Below, in pieces: positions 8,093-16,530 of a stretch of DNA of 64,000 nt. The DNA comes from CANKHA01 sp035652315 (GTDB lineage: Bacteria; Pseudomonadota; Alphaproteobacteria; Rhizobiales; Xanthobacteraceae), in contig DASREA010000034.1 of assembly GCA_035652315.1 (NCBI GenBank), positions 1-64,000 of the forward strand. Reading direction: 5' to 3'. The notes beneath the pieces were generated by a model, which was not told the origin of the DNA, searched no databases, and was given only the letters and a program-made list of their open reading frames with translations. Within the stretch, counting starts at the first letter, position 1, and each line of letters starts with the position of its first letter. The position numbers and the translations under genes were made by a program.

Positions 8093-10036
8093 ATGGTCGC
8101 CCTGACCTTCCCCGACGGCGCACGCCGCGACTATCCCGACAACATCACCGGCTTCGAAGTGGCCAAGGGCATCTCGCCCTCGCTGGCCAAGCGCACTGTG
8201 GCCATGGCGCTGGACGGGACGGTGGCCGATCTCAACGACCCCATCGCGCACGATGCTAAAATCGAATTCCTCACCCGCGACGACCCGCGGGCGCTGCCGC
8301 TTATCCGCCACGACGCCGCGCATGTGCTGGCCGAGGCGGTGCAGAGTCTATGGCCCGGCACTCAGGTCACGATCGGCCCGGTGATCGAGAACGGCTTCTT
8401 CTACGATTTCGCGCGCAACCAGCCCTTCACCCCCGAGGACCTGCCGGTCATCGAGAAGAAGATGCGCGAGATCATCGCCCGCGACAAACCCTTCACCAAG
8501 GAAGTGTGGTCGCGCGACGAGGCCAAGCGTGTCTTCCGCGACATGGGCGAGAATTTCAAGGTCGAGCTGGTCGACGCCATTCCACAGGGCGAAGAGATAA
8601 AGATCTACAAGCAGGGCGACTGGTTCGATCTCTGCCGCGGTCCGCACATGACCTCAACCGGCAAGATCGGCAACGCCTTCAAATTGATGAAGGTGGCCGG
8701 CGCCTATTGGCGCGGCGACAGCAACAATCCGATGCTCACCCGCATCTACGGCACTGCCTTCGCCGATCAACGGGAGCTCGACGCTTATCTCAAACAGCTC
8801 GAGGAAGCCGAGAAGCGCGATCACCGCCGCCTCGGCCGCGAGATGGACCTGTTCCATTTCCAGGAGGAAGCGCCCGGCGCCGTGTTCTGGCATCCGAAGG
8901 GCTGGACGTTGTTTCAGACGCTGGAAAATTACATCCGCCGCCGCCAACAGGACTTCGGCTACATCGAGGTGAACTCGCCGCAGCTCATGGATAGGGAATT
9001 GTGGGTCACCACCGGCCACATCCCGACCTATGACGACCTGATGTTTCTCACCGCCAAGCGCGAGGACGACGAGCGCGTCTATGCCATCAAGCCGATGAAC
9101 TGCCCCGGTCATGTTCAGATCTACAAGAATGGCTTGAAGTCGTACCGCGACCTGCCGCTGAAGATTTCCGAATTCGGCAAGGTGCATCGCTTCGAGCCGT
9201 CCGGCGCGCTGCACGGGCTGATGCGCGTGCGCGCCTTCACCCAGGACGACGCCCATGTCTTCATCACCGAGGACCAGATCGCCGAGGAGACGCTGAGGAT
9301 CAACAACCAGATCCTCTCGATCTATGAGGATTTCGGCTTCTCCGACGTGCGCATCAAATTCTCCGACCGGCCGGAGAAGCGCATCGGCGACGACGCCGTA
9401 TGGGACAAGGCGGAAGCCGCGCTGATGCAGGCGCTCGAGGCCTCGGGCAGGCCATGGACCCTGAACAAGGGCGAAGGCGCCTTCTACGGCCCGAAGCTCG
9501 AATATGTGCTGCGCGACGCCATCGGCCGCGACTGGCAATGCGGCACCGTGCAGGTCGATCTCAACCTCCCGGGGCGGCTCGGCGCCTTCTATATCGACGA
9601 GCACTCAAACAAGGTGACGCCGGTGATGCTTCATCGCGCCATGTTCGGTTCGCTCGAGCGCTTCACCGGAATCTTGATCGAACACTATGCCGGCCACTTC
9701 CCGCTCTGGCTCTCGCCGATGCAGCTCGTGGTCGCCACCATCACTTCGGACGCCGACGATTATGCGCGTGACGTGCTGGCCGCCGCCAAACGCGCCGGCC
9801 TGCGCGCCGACATCGACCTGCGCAACGAGAAGATCAATTACAAGGTGCGCGAGCATTCGCTGGCGAAAATCCCGGCGCTGCTCGTGGTCGGCAAAAAGGA
9901 AGCCGCCGAGCGCACCGTCTCCATTCGCCGGCTCGGCCAGGAGCAGCAAAAGGTGGTGTCGCTCGATGCCGCGCTGACAATGCTCGCCGAGGAAGCTGTT
10001 GCGCCGGATGTGCGGAGAATGAAGGCCGCCGCCTGA
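8093..10036 (+). CDS. thrS: threonyl-tRNA synthetase
   Basis: A 647-residue class II synthetase, close to the 642 residues of the E. coli enzyme. An N-terminal TGS domain (about 1-62) precedes the editing domain with VTIGPVIENGFFYDF and RGPHMTSTGKIG. The catalytic core holds MNCPGHVQIY, whose cysteine (about residue 337) is the first zinc ligand, then KVHRFEPSGALHGLMRVRAFTQDDAH, and the C-terminal anticodon-binding domain. ATG at 8093 follows the AAGGAG ribosome site. The open frame begins earlier at 8009 but without coding character. It abuts the convergent cytochrome c gene with no gap. Confidence 0.97.
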   Translation: MVALTFPDGARRDYPDNITGFEVAKGISPSLAKRTVAMALDGTVADLNDPIAHDAKIEFLTRDDPRALPLIRHDAAHVLAEAVQSLWPGTQVTIGPVIENGFFYDFARNQPFTPEDLPVIEKKMREIIARDKPFTKEVWSRDEAKRVFRDMGENFKVELVDAIPQGEEIKIYKQGDWFDLCRGPHMTSTGKIGNAFKLMKVAGAYWRGDSNNPMLTRIYGTAFADQRELDAYLKQLEEAEKRDHRRLGREMDLFHFQEEAPGAVFWHPKGWTLFQTLENYIRRRQQDFGYIEVNSPQLMDRELWVTTGHIPTYDDLMFLTAKREDDERVYAIKPMNCPGHVQIYKNGLKSYRDLPLKISEFGKVHRFEPSGALHGLMRVRAFTQDDAHVFITEDQIAEETLRINNQILSIYEDFGFSDVRIKFSDRPEKRIGDDAVWDKAEAALMQALEASGRPWTLNKGEGAFYGPKLEYVLRDAIGRDWQCGTVQVDLNLPGRLGAFYIDEHSNKVTPVMLHRAMFGSLERFTGILIEHYAGHFPLWLSPMQLVVATITSDADDYARDVLAAAKRAGLRADIDLRNEKINYKVREHSLAKIPALLVVGKKEAAERTVSIRRLGQEQQKVVSLDAALTMLAEEAVAPDVRRMKAAA

Positions 10037-10348
10037 CTATTTGCGCAGCGTCGAAATATAGGCCGCCAGATCCGCCGCCTCGCTCCGGGTCAAGTTCATG
10101 TCCGGCATTTTCGGATGCGGATTGAGCAGGAAGGCTGCGAGCTTCTGCGCATCGAAATCCGGCCGCTTCGCCACGCTGGCAAAGGGCGGCGCTTCGCCGG
10201 CGGGGCCTTTCTCATCCGGCGCCACCAGGTGGCATGAGGCGCACCAGCGGCGCGCCAATACCTGACCGTTGCCGGCGTCGGCGGCCCAGGCGGTCGCCGC
10301 CGTTGCGGCGAGCAACGAGGCGGTCAAAAGCGTGACTCCCGGCTTCAT
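10037..10348 (-). CDS. small exported c-type cytochrome
   Basis: A 103-residue protein: signal peptide (about 1-22, ending AWAADA), one haem-binding motif CASCH at 36-40, and a candidate sixth-ligand methionine in KMPDMNLT (Met81 or Met84). It ends with the LAAYISTLRK helix typical of class I cytochromes c. It would be a soluble or membrane-attached periplasmic electron carrier; its partner is not visible. It shares its 3' boundary with thrS. The gene upstream on the same strand (10352-11365) ends three bases before it starts, so the two are probably co-transcribed. Confidence 0.88.
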   Translation of the reverse strand: MKPGVTLLTASLLAATAATAWAADAGNGQVLARRWCASCHLVAPDEKGPAGEAPPFASVAKRPDFDAQKLAAFLLNPHPKMPDMNLTRSEAADLAAYISTLRK

Positions 10349-10351
10349 CGA

Positions 10352-11365
10352 TTATTTGGCCAAAACTTCGATCTCGCTGTCCACGCCGGCAACAACCTTG
10401 AATCCGCGCTCGTAAACTCTGCCCTCGTTGCGGGCAATGGCGCGGTAGTCGCCTTCGGCAAGGATATAACGGGGAAAGGCGCCGACGGATTCCTTGATCA
10501 CGTCGCCGGCCGGCGTCATCACCGACCAGGCCGTGTTGGCCAGCGCCTCGCCGCCTTCCGCGCTCACGAGCTTCAAGGTGATGATCGCCGCGCGATGATT
10601 GACGGTGGCATCGGTCAGCTTGCCAGAGGTGACGCGGATATCGGAACGCACGACGGAATTCGCGTCGCCATAGGTCGAGACAAAATGATAGGTGCCTTCC
10701 GGCAGCAGTACGACGTCGCCGCTTTGCACCGATTGCACCAGCGGCCGCCGCTCGGTCGGCTCGAATTGGCTGCCTTTGTAAATGTCGAATGAGATCTGCC
10801 CGGTTGGAATGCGCGCATCGCCGACTCTGCCTTCGAGGCGCAGCCCGCCCGCCGGAATGTCGAAGATCTGGTGCACCGGCTCGGCACGTAATTGCACCGG
10901 CTTCACCGCGCTGGCGAGGCCGAAACTGACCGCCACGACATAGCCGCCCGCCGGCAGCAGCATGGTCGGCGTCGGCGATTTCTCTTCCTTCACTAGCTTG
11001 AACGCGCCGCTCGGCTCGGGCTTGTCGGCATAGATACGCCATTCCAGTTCCCCGGTAATCGGCGATCCTCCGGAACCGAATTCGGCGCTCAGTGAGAGCG
11101 GCACATGTCCCGGTGGAATGGGCGTCGTCTGCGGAAGTGAGGGCGCTGGCCGCTTCGGCTCCGGAGCGACCCCGCCACCGGGCGGCGCGAGATTTTCCGG
11201 CGCCGCATCCGGCACCGACGGTATCGGCGCCGGCGGTACCGGCGGATTGAACAGAGAGGAACTGCCGAACTGCGCCGCCGCCTGCTGGGGAAACGACAGC
11301 AACAACAGCGCGACGGCTGCCGGCAACAATGCCCGGACGCGGCGCTTAAATCCCCCTCTGTGCAT
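10352..11365 (-). CDS. conserved exported protein of unknown function
   Basis: A 337-residue protein I do not recognise. It has a signal peptide (about 1-31, ending QQAAAQ) and a proline-rich stretch over residues 37-85. The body contains repeated beta-rich segments of the type MLLPAGGYVVAVSFG, IFDIPAGGLRLEGRV, VLLPEGTYHFVSTYG and YILAEGDYRAIARNEGR, each around PAG/PEG-Y turns. This looks like tandem carboxypeptidase-regulatory-like or PEGA-like beta-sandwich modules, probably in the periplasm. The start at 11363-11365 is chosen for the signal peptide; an in-frame start 14 codons upstream is possible. It is probably co-transcribed with the cytochrome c gene downstream. Confidence 0.7.
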   Translation of the reverse strand: MHRGGFKRRVRALLPAAVALLLLSFPQQAAAQFGSSSLFNPPVPPAPIPSVPDAAPENLAPPGGGVAPEPKRPAPSLPQTTPIPPGHVPLSLSAEFGSGGSPITGELEWRIYADKPEPSGAFKLVKEEKSPTPTMLLPAGGYVVAVSFGLASAVKPVQLRAEPVHQIFDIPAGGLRLEGRVGDARIPTGQISFDIYKGSQFEPTERRPLVQSVQSGDVVLLPEGTYHFVSTYGDANSVVRSDIRVTSGKLTDATVNHRAAIITLKLVSAEGGEALANTAWSVMTPAGDVIKESVGAFPRYILAEGDYRAIARNEGRVYERGFKVVAGVDSEIEVLAK

Positions 11366-11462
11366 GGTCGTCTTCTTGAGCCGAATAGCGGCGATTTCAT
11401 GCCGCATGCCGGTTTGTCAGCCCTTGTAGCCTGTGTTACCGGACGCCCCGCTGGAGCACAAA

Positions 11463-12032
11463 ATGCCGGAAGCCCTCGATCTGCTCAAGACCCGTCGCTC
11501 GGTCAAGCCGATGGAATTGACCGAGCCCGGCCCGACGGCGGAGGAAATCGAAAGCATCTTAACCATCGCCTCGCGCGTGCCCGATCACGGCAAGCTCGTG
11601 CCCTGGCGCTTTATCCTGTTCGCGGGCGAAAGCCGCGTGCGTGCCGGCGACGTCATTGCCGCCGTCTTCGCCGCGAAGAATCCGCAGGCAACGGCGGATC
11701 AATTGACCTTCGAGCGCAACCGTCTCGCCCGCGCGCCGCTGGTGATCGCTGTCGTCAGCCGCGCCGCGCCGCATGTCAAAATTCCGGAATGGGAGCAAAT
11801 CCTCTCGGCGGGCGCCGCCGCCATGAGCCTCGTCTTCGCCGCTCATGCGCTCGGTTTTGCGGCCAACTGGATCACTGAGTGGTACGCCTATGACCCGCGC
11901 GTGCTCGAGGCATTCGGTCTGGCAGCAAACGAACGTGTTGCCGGCTTTGTGCACATCGGGCGTCCGGTGCGGCCGCCGGAAGACCGGCCGCGGCCGCCGC
12001 TGGCCTCGATTGTCACCCGCTTCGGCGGCTAG
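11463..12032 (+). CDS. nitroreductase family protein (YdjA-like)
   Basis: A 189-residue flavoprotein of the small nitroreductase class: LLKTRRSVKPMELTEPGPT at the start (FMN phosphate-binding arginines), RVPDHGKLVPWRFILFAG, and the C-terminal GFVHIGRPVRPPEDRPRPP. These match E. coli YdjA-type enzymes, which bind FMN and reduce nitro compounds or quinones with NAD(P)H; the physiological substrate is unknown. The ATG at 11463 puts the RRS motif at the usual position. An upstream in-frame start at 11433 adds ten unrelated residues. The gene is divergent from the exported-protein gene. Confidence 0.88.
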   Translation: MPEALDLLKTRRSVKPMELTEPGPTAEEIESILTIASRVPDHGKLVPWRFILFAGESRVRAGDVIAAVFAAKNPQATADQLTFERNRLARAPLVIAVVSRAAPHVKIPEWEQILSAGAAAMSLVFAAHALGFAANWITEWYAYDPRVLEAFGLAANERVAGFVHIGRPVRPPEDRPRPPLASIVTRFGG

Positions 12033-12173
12033 CCGCGGCGCATGCGCGCGCCTTTGCGGAAGGCCGCGAAGCGGTCACAGTTCACCGGTAACCATTTCAC
12101 CATATCCGCTCCAATCGCTTGTTCCCGAGCCGACGCGGCATGATGATCGCGACTGGCGAGAAAGGGAATTTTC

Positions 12174-13163
12174 GTGTTCGATGTTCTGATGCGCCGCGGA
12201 CGAGACGACAATCAGGATGAGGACGCCAGCCCCCTGGCGCCCGAGCCGCGGCCGGTCGTGGCCTTGGCGCTCGGCGGTGGAGCGGCGCGCGGTTTCGCCC
12301 ATATCGGCGTGCTGCGTGCGCTGATCGCCAATGGCATCAAGCCTGACATCATCGTCGGCACCTCGATCGGTGCGGTCGCCGGCGGCTGTTTTGCGGGCGG
12401 CGCCCTCGACACGTTCGAAGAGTGGGCGCGAAGCCTTACCGTGCGCGGAGTGCTCGGCTATCTCGACGTCAGCCTGTCGGGCTCAGGGCTGATCGGCGGA
12501 AACCGTTTGGCGCAGCGGCTCGAAAAGGCGCTCGGCAAAACCTTGATCGAGGACCTGCCGTTGACCTTCGCCGCCATCGCCACCGAGGTGCGCACCGGCC
12601 ACGAGATTTGGCTCACGCATGGGCGCCTCGTCGAAGCGCTGCGCGCTTCCTATGCCTTGCCTGGAATTTTCCCGCCGATCCGCGTCGGCGGCCGCTGGCT
12701 GGTGGACGGAGCGCTGGTTAATCCGGTTCCGGTATCGCCGGCGCGCGCTCTCGGGGCGCGCGTCGTGGTCGCGGTCAACCTCAATGCCGATCAGTTCGGC
12801 CGCAGCACGACCGTGGTCAGTCACGGCGCCGATCACGCGAACGACGAGGAGGATGCGGCGCTGAAACGCGCCCACGGCCTCGGCAGGCTCTTCAGCGCCG
12901 AGCGTGCGCTGAAGCGGCAGTTCGTCGGAAGTCCCGGACGGCCCGGCCTTTCCAGCGTCATGGTGGACGCTTTCAACGTCATGCAGGATCGCATCACCAG
13001 ATCGCGGCTCGCCGGCGATCCGCCGGATGTCAGCATCAATCCGCGGCTTGGGCGCGTGGGGTGGTTCGACTTTCACCGCGCCGCGGAAGCCATCCAACTC
13101 GGCGCCGAAGCTGCCGAGAAGTCCTGCGAAACGATCAAGGAAGCGATCGTCGCGCTGGCTTAG
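12174..13163 (+). CDS. patatin-like phospholipase family protein
   Basis: A 329-residue RssA/YlbK-type patatin. The oxyanion-hole loop is GGGAARGFAHIG (about 34-45), the nucleophile elbow is GTSIG (62-66, Ser64), and the dyad aspartate is in WLVDGALVNP (about Asp178). All catalytic elements are present, so lipid acyl hydrolase activity is likely, with the substrate unknown. The start is a GTG at 12174; an ATG five codons later is the alternative. No signal peptide is visible, so it is probably cytoplasmic or membrane-associated. The CBS gene downstream is convergent. Confidence 0.88.
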   Translation: MFDVLMRRGRDDNQDEDASPLAPEPRPVVALALGGGAARGFAHIGVLRALIANGIKPDIIVGTSIGAVAGGCFAGGALDTFEEWARSLTVRGVLGYLDVSLSGSGLIGGNRLAQRLEKALGKTLIEDLPLTFAAIATEVRTGHEIWLTHGRLVEALRASYALPGIFPPIRVGGRWLVDGALVNPVPVSPARALGARVVVAVNLNADQFGRSTTVVSHGADHANDEEDAALKRAHGLGRLFSAERALKRQFVGSPGRPGLSSVMVDAFNVMQDRITRSRLAGDPPDVSINPRLGRVGWFDFHRAAEAIQLGAEAAEKSCETIKEAIVALA

Positions 13164-13195
13164 CGCGTCGATCGCGCGCGGCTATTGAGATGCAA

Positions 13196-13627
13196 TCAGG
13201 CGGTCTGGATGTAATCGCGCAGCGCCGCCGATTCCTGCTCGATCTCCACGATCCGGTGCTTCACCACGTCGCCGATCGAAACGATGCCGGCGAGATGATC
13301 GCCGGCGATGACCGGCACATGACGGAATTTCCCGGCGGTCATGCGCTCCATGATGCTGTGAATCGTTTCTTCATGGGTGCAGGTCGCGACTTTGCGCGTC
13401 ATTGCCTGCGCCACCTGATCCTGCAGCGCCGCCGCGCCACGGTCGGCAAGCACACGCACGATGTCCCGCTCGGAGAGGATGCCGACGATCCGGTCATCGG
13501 CCCCGAGAACGACAACCGCGCCGATGCGGCGTTCGGCCAGGAGCTTGGCTGCTGCGTCAAGGGTCTCTGTCGGTTTGATGGTGACGACGTCGCTGCCCTT
13601 GGCTTCGATAATTGACCTGACAATCAT
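13196..13627 (-). CDS. CBS-domain protein
   Basis: A 143-residue protein made almost entirely of a CBS pair: SDVVTIKPTETLDAAAKLLAERRIGAVVVL then GILSERDIVRVL, and VATCTHEETIHSIMERMTAGKFRHVPVI then GIVSIGDVVKHRI. Such stand-alone pairs bind adenosine nucleotides and act as energy or redox sensors or as regulators of a partner enzyme. The start has a GGGAGG ribosome site. A 31-codon ORF with an even stronger ribosome site ends in an ATGA overlap with this start. It is convergent with the patatin gene. Confidence 0.88.
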   Translation of the reverse strand: MIVRSIIEAKGSDVVTIKPTETLDAAAKLLAERRIGAVVVLGADDRIVGILSERDIVRVLADRGAAALQDQVAQAMTRKVATCTHEETIHSIMERMTAGKFRHVPVIAGDHLAGIVSIGDVVKHRIVEIEQESAALRDYIQTA

Positions 13628-13719
13628 CGTGGCCTCCCTGCACGCAACCCCCGCGTCGCGGGGTTAAGTGTCAACGATGCGCCGCGGGTTTGGGTTCCTT
13701 CGGCGGGCACGAATGCCAT
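13624..13719 (-). CDS. possible 31-residue ORF coupled to the CBS gene
   Basis: An ATG at 13717-13719 is preceded by AGAGGAGGATC, a near-ideal Shine-Dalgarno sequence at good spacing. The frame runs 31 codons without a stop and ends in a TGA at 13624-13626 that overlaps the ATG of the CBS gene (ATGA). The peptide starts MAFVPAEGTQTRGAS and is basic at its end (RGLRAGRPR). I recognise no family. It may be a real small protein, a leader ORF that couples translation of the CBS gene, or chance; the ribosome site and overlap are the only support. Confidence 0.35.
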   Translation of the reverse strand: MAFVPAEGTQTRGASLTLNPATRGLRAGRPR

Positions 13720-13750
13720 GATCCTCCTCTGGGGGATTCTTCGCAAGCTG

Positions 13751-14506
13751 CTAGCCGCCGACGCTTTCTTCCTCGCGGGTGGTCCCATCCTCGGGCGGAT
13801 ATTCCGTCGGCACCGGGTCGAACAGCGAGAAGAGGAATAGACCGGCGACGAATCCGCCGATATGCGCCTCCCAGGCCACGACCTGGCCGGTGCCTGTCAT
13901 CGGAAAGCCGACGAAGCCAAACAGGAAATTCAACCCGAACCAGACGACGAGAAAAATTACGACGCGCGCATCGCGCAACGCCTCCGACAGCGGCACCGCG
14001 GGAATGTGATAGGAACGTTCGTTATGTGCCTGCCATGTCGCCAGCGGGCCTTTCGGCTGAAAGGCGAAACGCGTCGCGCCCGCCATCATTCCGGAAATCG
14101 ACGCGGATGCGCCGATCACCGGAAAGACTTCTCCCGGATGGGCGATGAGATGCGCCAAAGCGCCCGCCGCCGCGGTGACGGAAAAAAAAAGCAGAAAGCG
14201 CACTGCCCCGAAGCGGCGCGCAACCGCGCTTCCGAAAGGAACAAACCAAACCGTGTTCATGGCCAGATGCGTGGCGCTGGCGTGGATCAGCGCGTAGGTG
14301 ACGAAGGTCCAGATTTCGGCGCCGACTCCGCCAAGCAGCAGGTTCGCGTCATAGCGCGCCGGGATGAAGGCGAAAAGCTCGAGCAGTTGCAGGTCCTGAT
14401 CCGGTGTCAGCGCATAGGTGCGCACGACGTGAATCGCGACGAAAAGACCAAGCAGCGCCAGCACAACGGCGGGCACGTTGAACATCGGCTCTGAGGATTT
14501 CACCAC
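13751..14506 (-). CDS. rhomboid-family intramembrane serine protease
   Basis: A 251-residue membrane protein from the GTG chosen here. The rhomboid features are present: a HLAMN (HxxxN) motif in an early transmembrane helix, the catalytic serine in VIGASASISG, and the catalytic histidine in WEAHIGGFVAG. Six or more hydrophobic segments are visible. It cleaves substrates within the membrane; targets are unknown. The frame extends to a TTG at 14569, but that codon directly follows an intrinsic-terminator U-tract, so I prefer the GTG at 14506 behind an AGGGA. An ATG at 14485 is also possible. Confidence 0.87.
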   Translation of the reverse strand: MVKSSEPMFNVPAVVLALLGLFVAIHVVRTYALTPDQDLQLLELFAFIPARYDANLLLGGVGAEIWTFVTYALIHASATHLAMNTVWFVPFGSAVARRFGAVRFLLFFSVTAAAGALAHLIAHPGEVFPVIGASASISGMMAGATRFAFQPKGPLATWQAHNERSYHIPAVPLSEALRDARVVIFLVVWFGLNFLFGFVGFPMTGTGQVVAWEAHIGGFVAGLFLFSLFDPVPTEYPPEDGTTREEESVGG

Positions 14507-14567
14507 CGCGGGTCCCTGCTGCTCGCGCACATAGGCCGCTTGAGCTTCGGCGGCAAGCGACTTGGTC

Positions 14568-14598
14568 AAAAAAAGAAAGGAGAGCCGAAGCCCTCCTT
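14568..14598 (-). terminator. intrinsic terminator just upstream of the rhomboid gene
   Basis: Read on the minus strand, a nine-pair stem (AAGGAGGGC / GCTCTCCTT, one G-U pair) closes a UUCG tetraloop and is followed by TTTCTTTTTTT. This is a textbook Rho-independent terminator. It would end a minus-strand transcript arriving from 14600-14880, where there is no protein gene, which implies a small RNA gene there. Confidence 0.7.
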
Positions 14599-14676
14599 TT
14601 AAGCCCCACTACGTGCGTGTCAGCACCCTATTTCGCGGCACCGATCACGTCTCCACCCTTCCCCGCGAATCTCGTG
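14570..14676 (-). ncRNA. candidate small RNA ending at an intrinsic terminator
   Basis: The strong minus-strand terminator at 14568-14598 has no protein gene in front of it. About 100 bases upstream, a possible promoter is visible on the minus strand: TTGCAT at 14704-14709, a 16-base spacer, and TAGTTT at 14682-14687, placing a start near 14675. The resulting RNA of about 105 nt carries no convincing ORF. I cannot assign it to a known sRNA family. The terminator is solid; the promoter and the exact 5' end are inferred. Confidence 0.4.
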
Positions 14677-14880
14677 ACGCCAAACTAGCGGATCGTCGGC
14701 AGCATGCAAGCGCCCAACGAAATTAATGCTAATTCGCGTTCGTGCCGAACTTTTGCGCGCGTCACGCCGCACCGGCACGGCCTCTGCTCCGCTTCGGCCG
14801 AAAGGCCAACGCCCACGGTCCGCTGTCCCGTGAAGGGACACACCCATGCGGGCCATGCGCAGGAACGGGACAGAGGGGCA
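14599..14880. other. intergenic region between rhomboid and PAS genes
   Basis: About 280 bases (about 370 counting from the preferred rhomboid start) with no convincing protein gene. The left part is the candidate small RNA and its promoter. The right part is a spacer with the putative ribosome site (AGAGGGG) for the PAS gene; frames open through it have no recognisable sequence. Confidence 0.5.
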
Positions 14881-15465
14881 ATGAAACACCCATCGACGCG
14901 GCTCGTGTTCGACTATTGGGAACAAAAGCGCGGCCAGCGCCTCGCGCCCGAGCGGAGCGACATTGAGCCGGGGCCGATCCGCGCCGCGCTCGGCGATACC
15001 TTCATTCTCGGCCGCGATCCGCGTGGCGGTCACCATTTCCGGCTCGCCGGGACGCGGCTTTGCGCGCTGTTTTGCCGCGAGTTGAAGGGCGCGCCATTCA
15101 TCGAACTTTGGGCGGCGAGCGAACGGGACTCGATGCTGAGGCAAGTTGCGGCCGTGTCCGAGGAAAGCACGGGCTTTGTCGCCGGCGTCACCGGCCGGAA
15201 CATGGACCGGGCAACCATCGACTTGGAATTGCTACTGCTGCCGCTCGCGCACCGCGACCGCAACCAGGCGCGCCTCCTCGGCGTGCTAGCGCCGCTGGTA
15301 GCACCCTACTGGCTCGGGGCCAATTCCGTCAGGGATCTGACTTGCGGCTCAGTCCGCCATCTCAGCCGCGATACCCTCCATGTCCGCGCTCCACGCCTGG
15401 TGCCGATTTCCGGCAACGGAAGGTTGCGGCGTGGCCTCGTCGTCTACGACGGCGGGCGTTCCTGA
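14881..15465 (+). CDS. PAS-domain protein (PAS_5 family)
   Basis: A 194-residue protein with the alphaproteobacterial PAS_5 layout: LVFDYWEQKRGQRLAPERSDIEPGPIRAALGDTFIL, then HHFRLAGTRLCALFCRELKG. No output domain is attached, so it is a stand-alone sensor or adaptor, often one of several such proteins in rhizobial genomes. The ATG at 14881 follows an AGAGGGG ribosome site; the frame is open further upstream to 14704 but without family sequence. Ligand and partner are unknown. A PilZ-domain gene follows about 110 bases downstream on the same strand. Confidence 0.82.
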   Translation: MKHPSTRLVFDYWEQKRGQRLAPERSDIEPGPIRAALGDTFILGRDPRGGHHFRLAGTRLCALFCRELKGAPFIELWAASERDSMLRQVAAVSEESTGFVAGVTGRNMDRATIDLELLLLPLAHRDRNQARLLGVLAPLVAPYWLGANSVRDLTCGSVRHLSRDTLHVRAPRLVPISGNGRLRRGLVVYDGGRS

Positions 15466-15573
15466 ACGGCTGCCCGCGGAATGTGACAATCCGCGCAAGA
15501 CCTTGGGTATACGGCTAACGCAGCATTAAGGATGCGTCTCTAGTGTGGCCGCGCGGCAAATAAGGCGGCCCGA

Positions 15574-16200
15574 ATGGCGATCGCGCAAACGACCCGAGTG
15601 AAAATCCTGCCCTTGAGTCAGGAGCGCCGCCGCCATCAACGCGTCAAAGTAGACCTTTTGGGACGGCTGATGCTGGAGGACCGGCAGGAATATCCGTGCC
15701 GCGTCATCAACATGTCGCCCGGTGGTATGGCGGTATTGGCCACGACACCCGGCAAGGTCGGCGAGCGTGTTATCGCCTACATCGATCATCTCGGCCGGCT
15801 CGAAGGCAAGATCACCCGCGAGCTCGAAAAGGGCTTCGCCATGGCCATCGCGGCGACGCCGCGCAAGCGCGACAAGCTTGCCGCGCAGCTGACCTGGCTC
15901 GCCAATCGCCACATCCTCAACCTACCGGAAGACCGCCGCCATGGCCGCATTGTGCCGCGCAACCCCATGGCGCGGCTGATCCTGCCGAACGGCACCAATA
16001 TCGCCTGTCGCGTCATTGACATGTCGCTGTCAGGCGCTGCCATCGCCGTGCCGCCGCCGCAGCGGCCGCCGGTCGGAGCCGCCGTGACGGTGGGGAAGAC
16101 GCCGGGCCGGGTGGTCCGCCACATCGATGATGGCTTCGCGATGGAATTCACCCGCCTGCAGCACCCCGACAATCTCGAAGAAAGCGTCACCGGAGAGTAA
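15574..16200 (+). CDS. tandem PilZ-domain protein
   Basis: A 208-residue protein with two PilZ-like units. The first starts ERRRHQRVKVDLLGRLML and continues YPCRVINMSPGGMAV; the second starts RRHGRIVPRNPMARLIL and continues IACRVIDMSLSGAAIAV. In the first, RxxxR and the (D/N)xSxxG element needed for cyclic di-GMP binding are both recognisable (RRHQR and NMSPGG). The second has the DMSLSG element and a weaker arginine motif (RHGRIVPR). It probably reads out c-di-GMP, consistent with a GGDEF-EAL protein elsewhere in the window. No signal peptide. Confidence 0.83.
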   Translation: MAIAQTTRVKILPLSQERRRHQRVKVDLLGRLMLEDRQEYPCRVINMSPGGMAVLATTPGKVGERVIAYIDHLGRLEGKITRELEKGFAMAIAATPRKRDKLAAQLTWLANRHILNLPEDRRHGRIVPRNPMARLILPNGTNIACRVIDMSLSGAAIAVPPPQRPPVGAAVTVGKTPGRVVRHIDDGFAMEFTRLQHPDNLEESVTGE

Positions 16201-16530
16201 ATTTCCGGCCGCCGCGGGAGGCGCTTTGCACCCCCGATAAGCTGCGCCGACGCGACACAGCGCGCGGCGCCAACCGCTATTGCAATACCGTCAGGGTTAA
16301 GCAGACCGGACGATGTGCTCTCCGGTGCGCGCCAGCGCGCGTCTGCGATGATTAACGCTCAAATTTTAGATAAATTGCATAAAATAGAATTTTATCAGCA
16401 TTCGAAGAGAATACGCATAGTATTAGGTGCGCTCTTTATTTTCGTTGTCTTCAACTTTACTTGTCCAACTTAGCGGCGATTCAAAGGCTTTATGCGAAGT
16501 GTGGCCCCATAACGATGGGAGGGGCCACCA
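16201..16530. other. 330-base AT-rich upstream region with a short palindrome
   Basis: No gene is supported here. The stretch from about 16350 to 16450 is strikingly AT-rich for this genome. It contains a perfect inverted repeat ATAAAAT-AGA-ATTTTAT at 16379-16395. A GGGAGGGG ribosome site precedes the next gene. This looks like a regulatory region, with a possible operator or curved DNA, for the transglutaminase-like protease gene. Confidence 0.5.

Noticed and set aside
8654..9604. Antisense frame of about 316 codons inside thrS
   Set aside because: thrS is full length and well matched; no independent support for a gene on the other strand.
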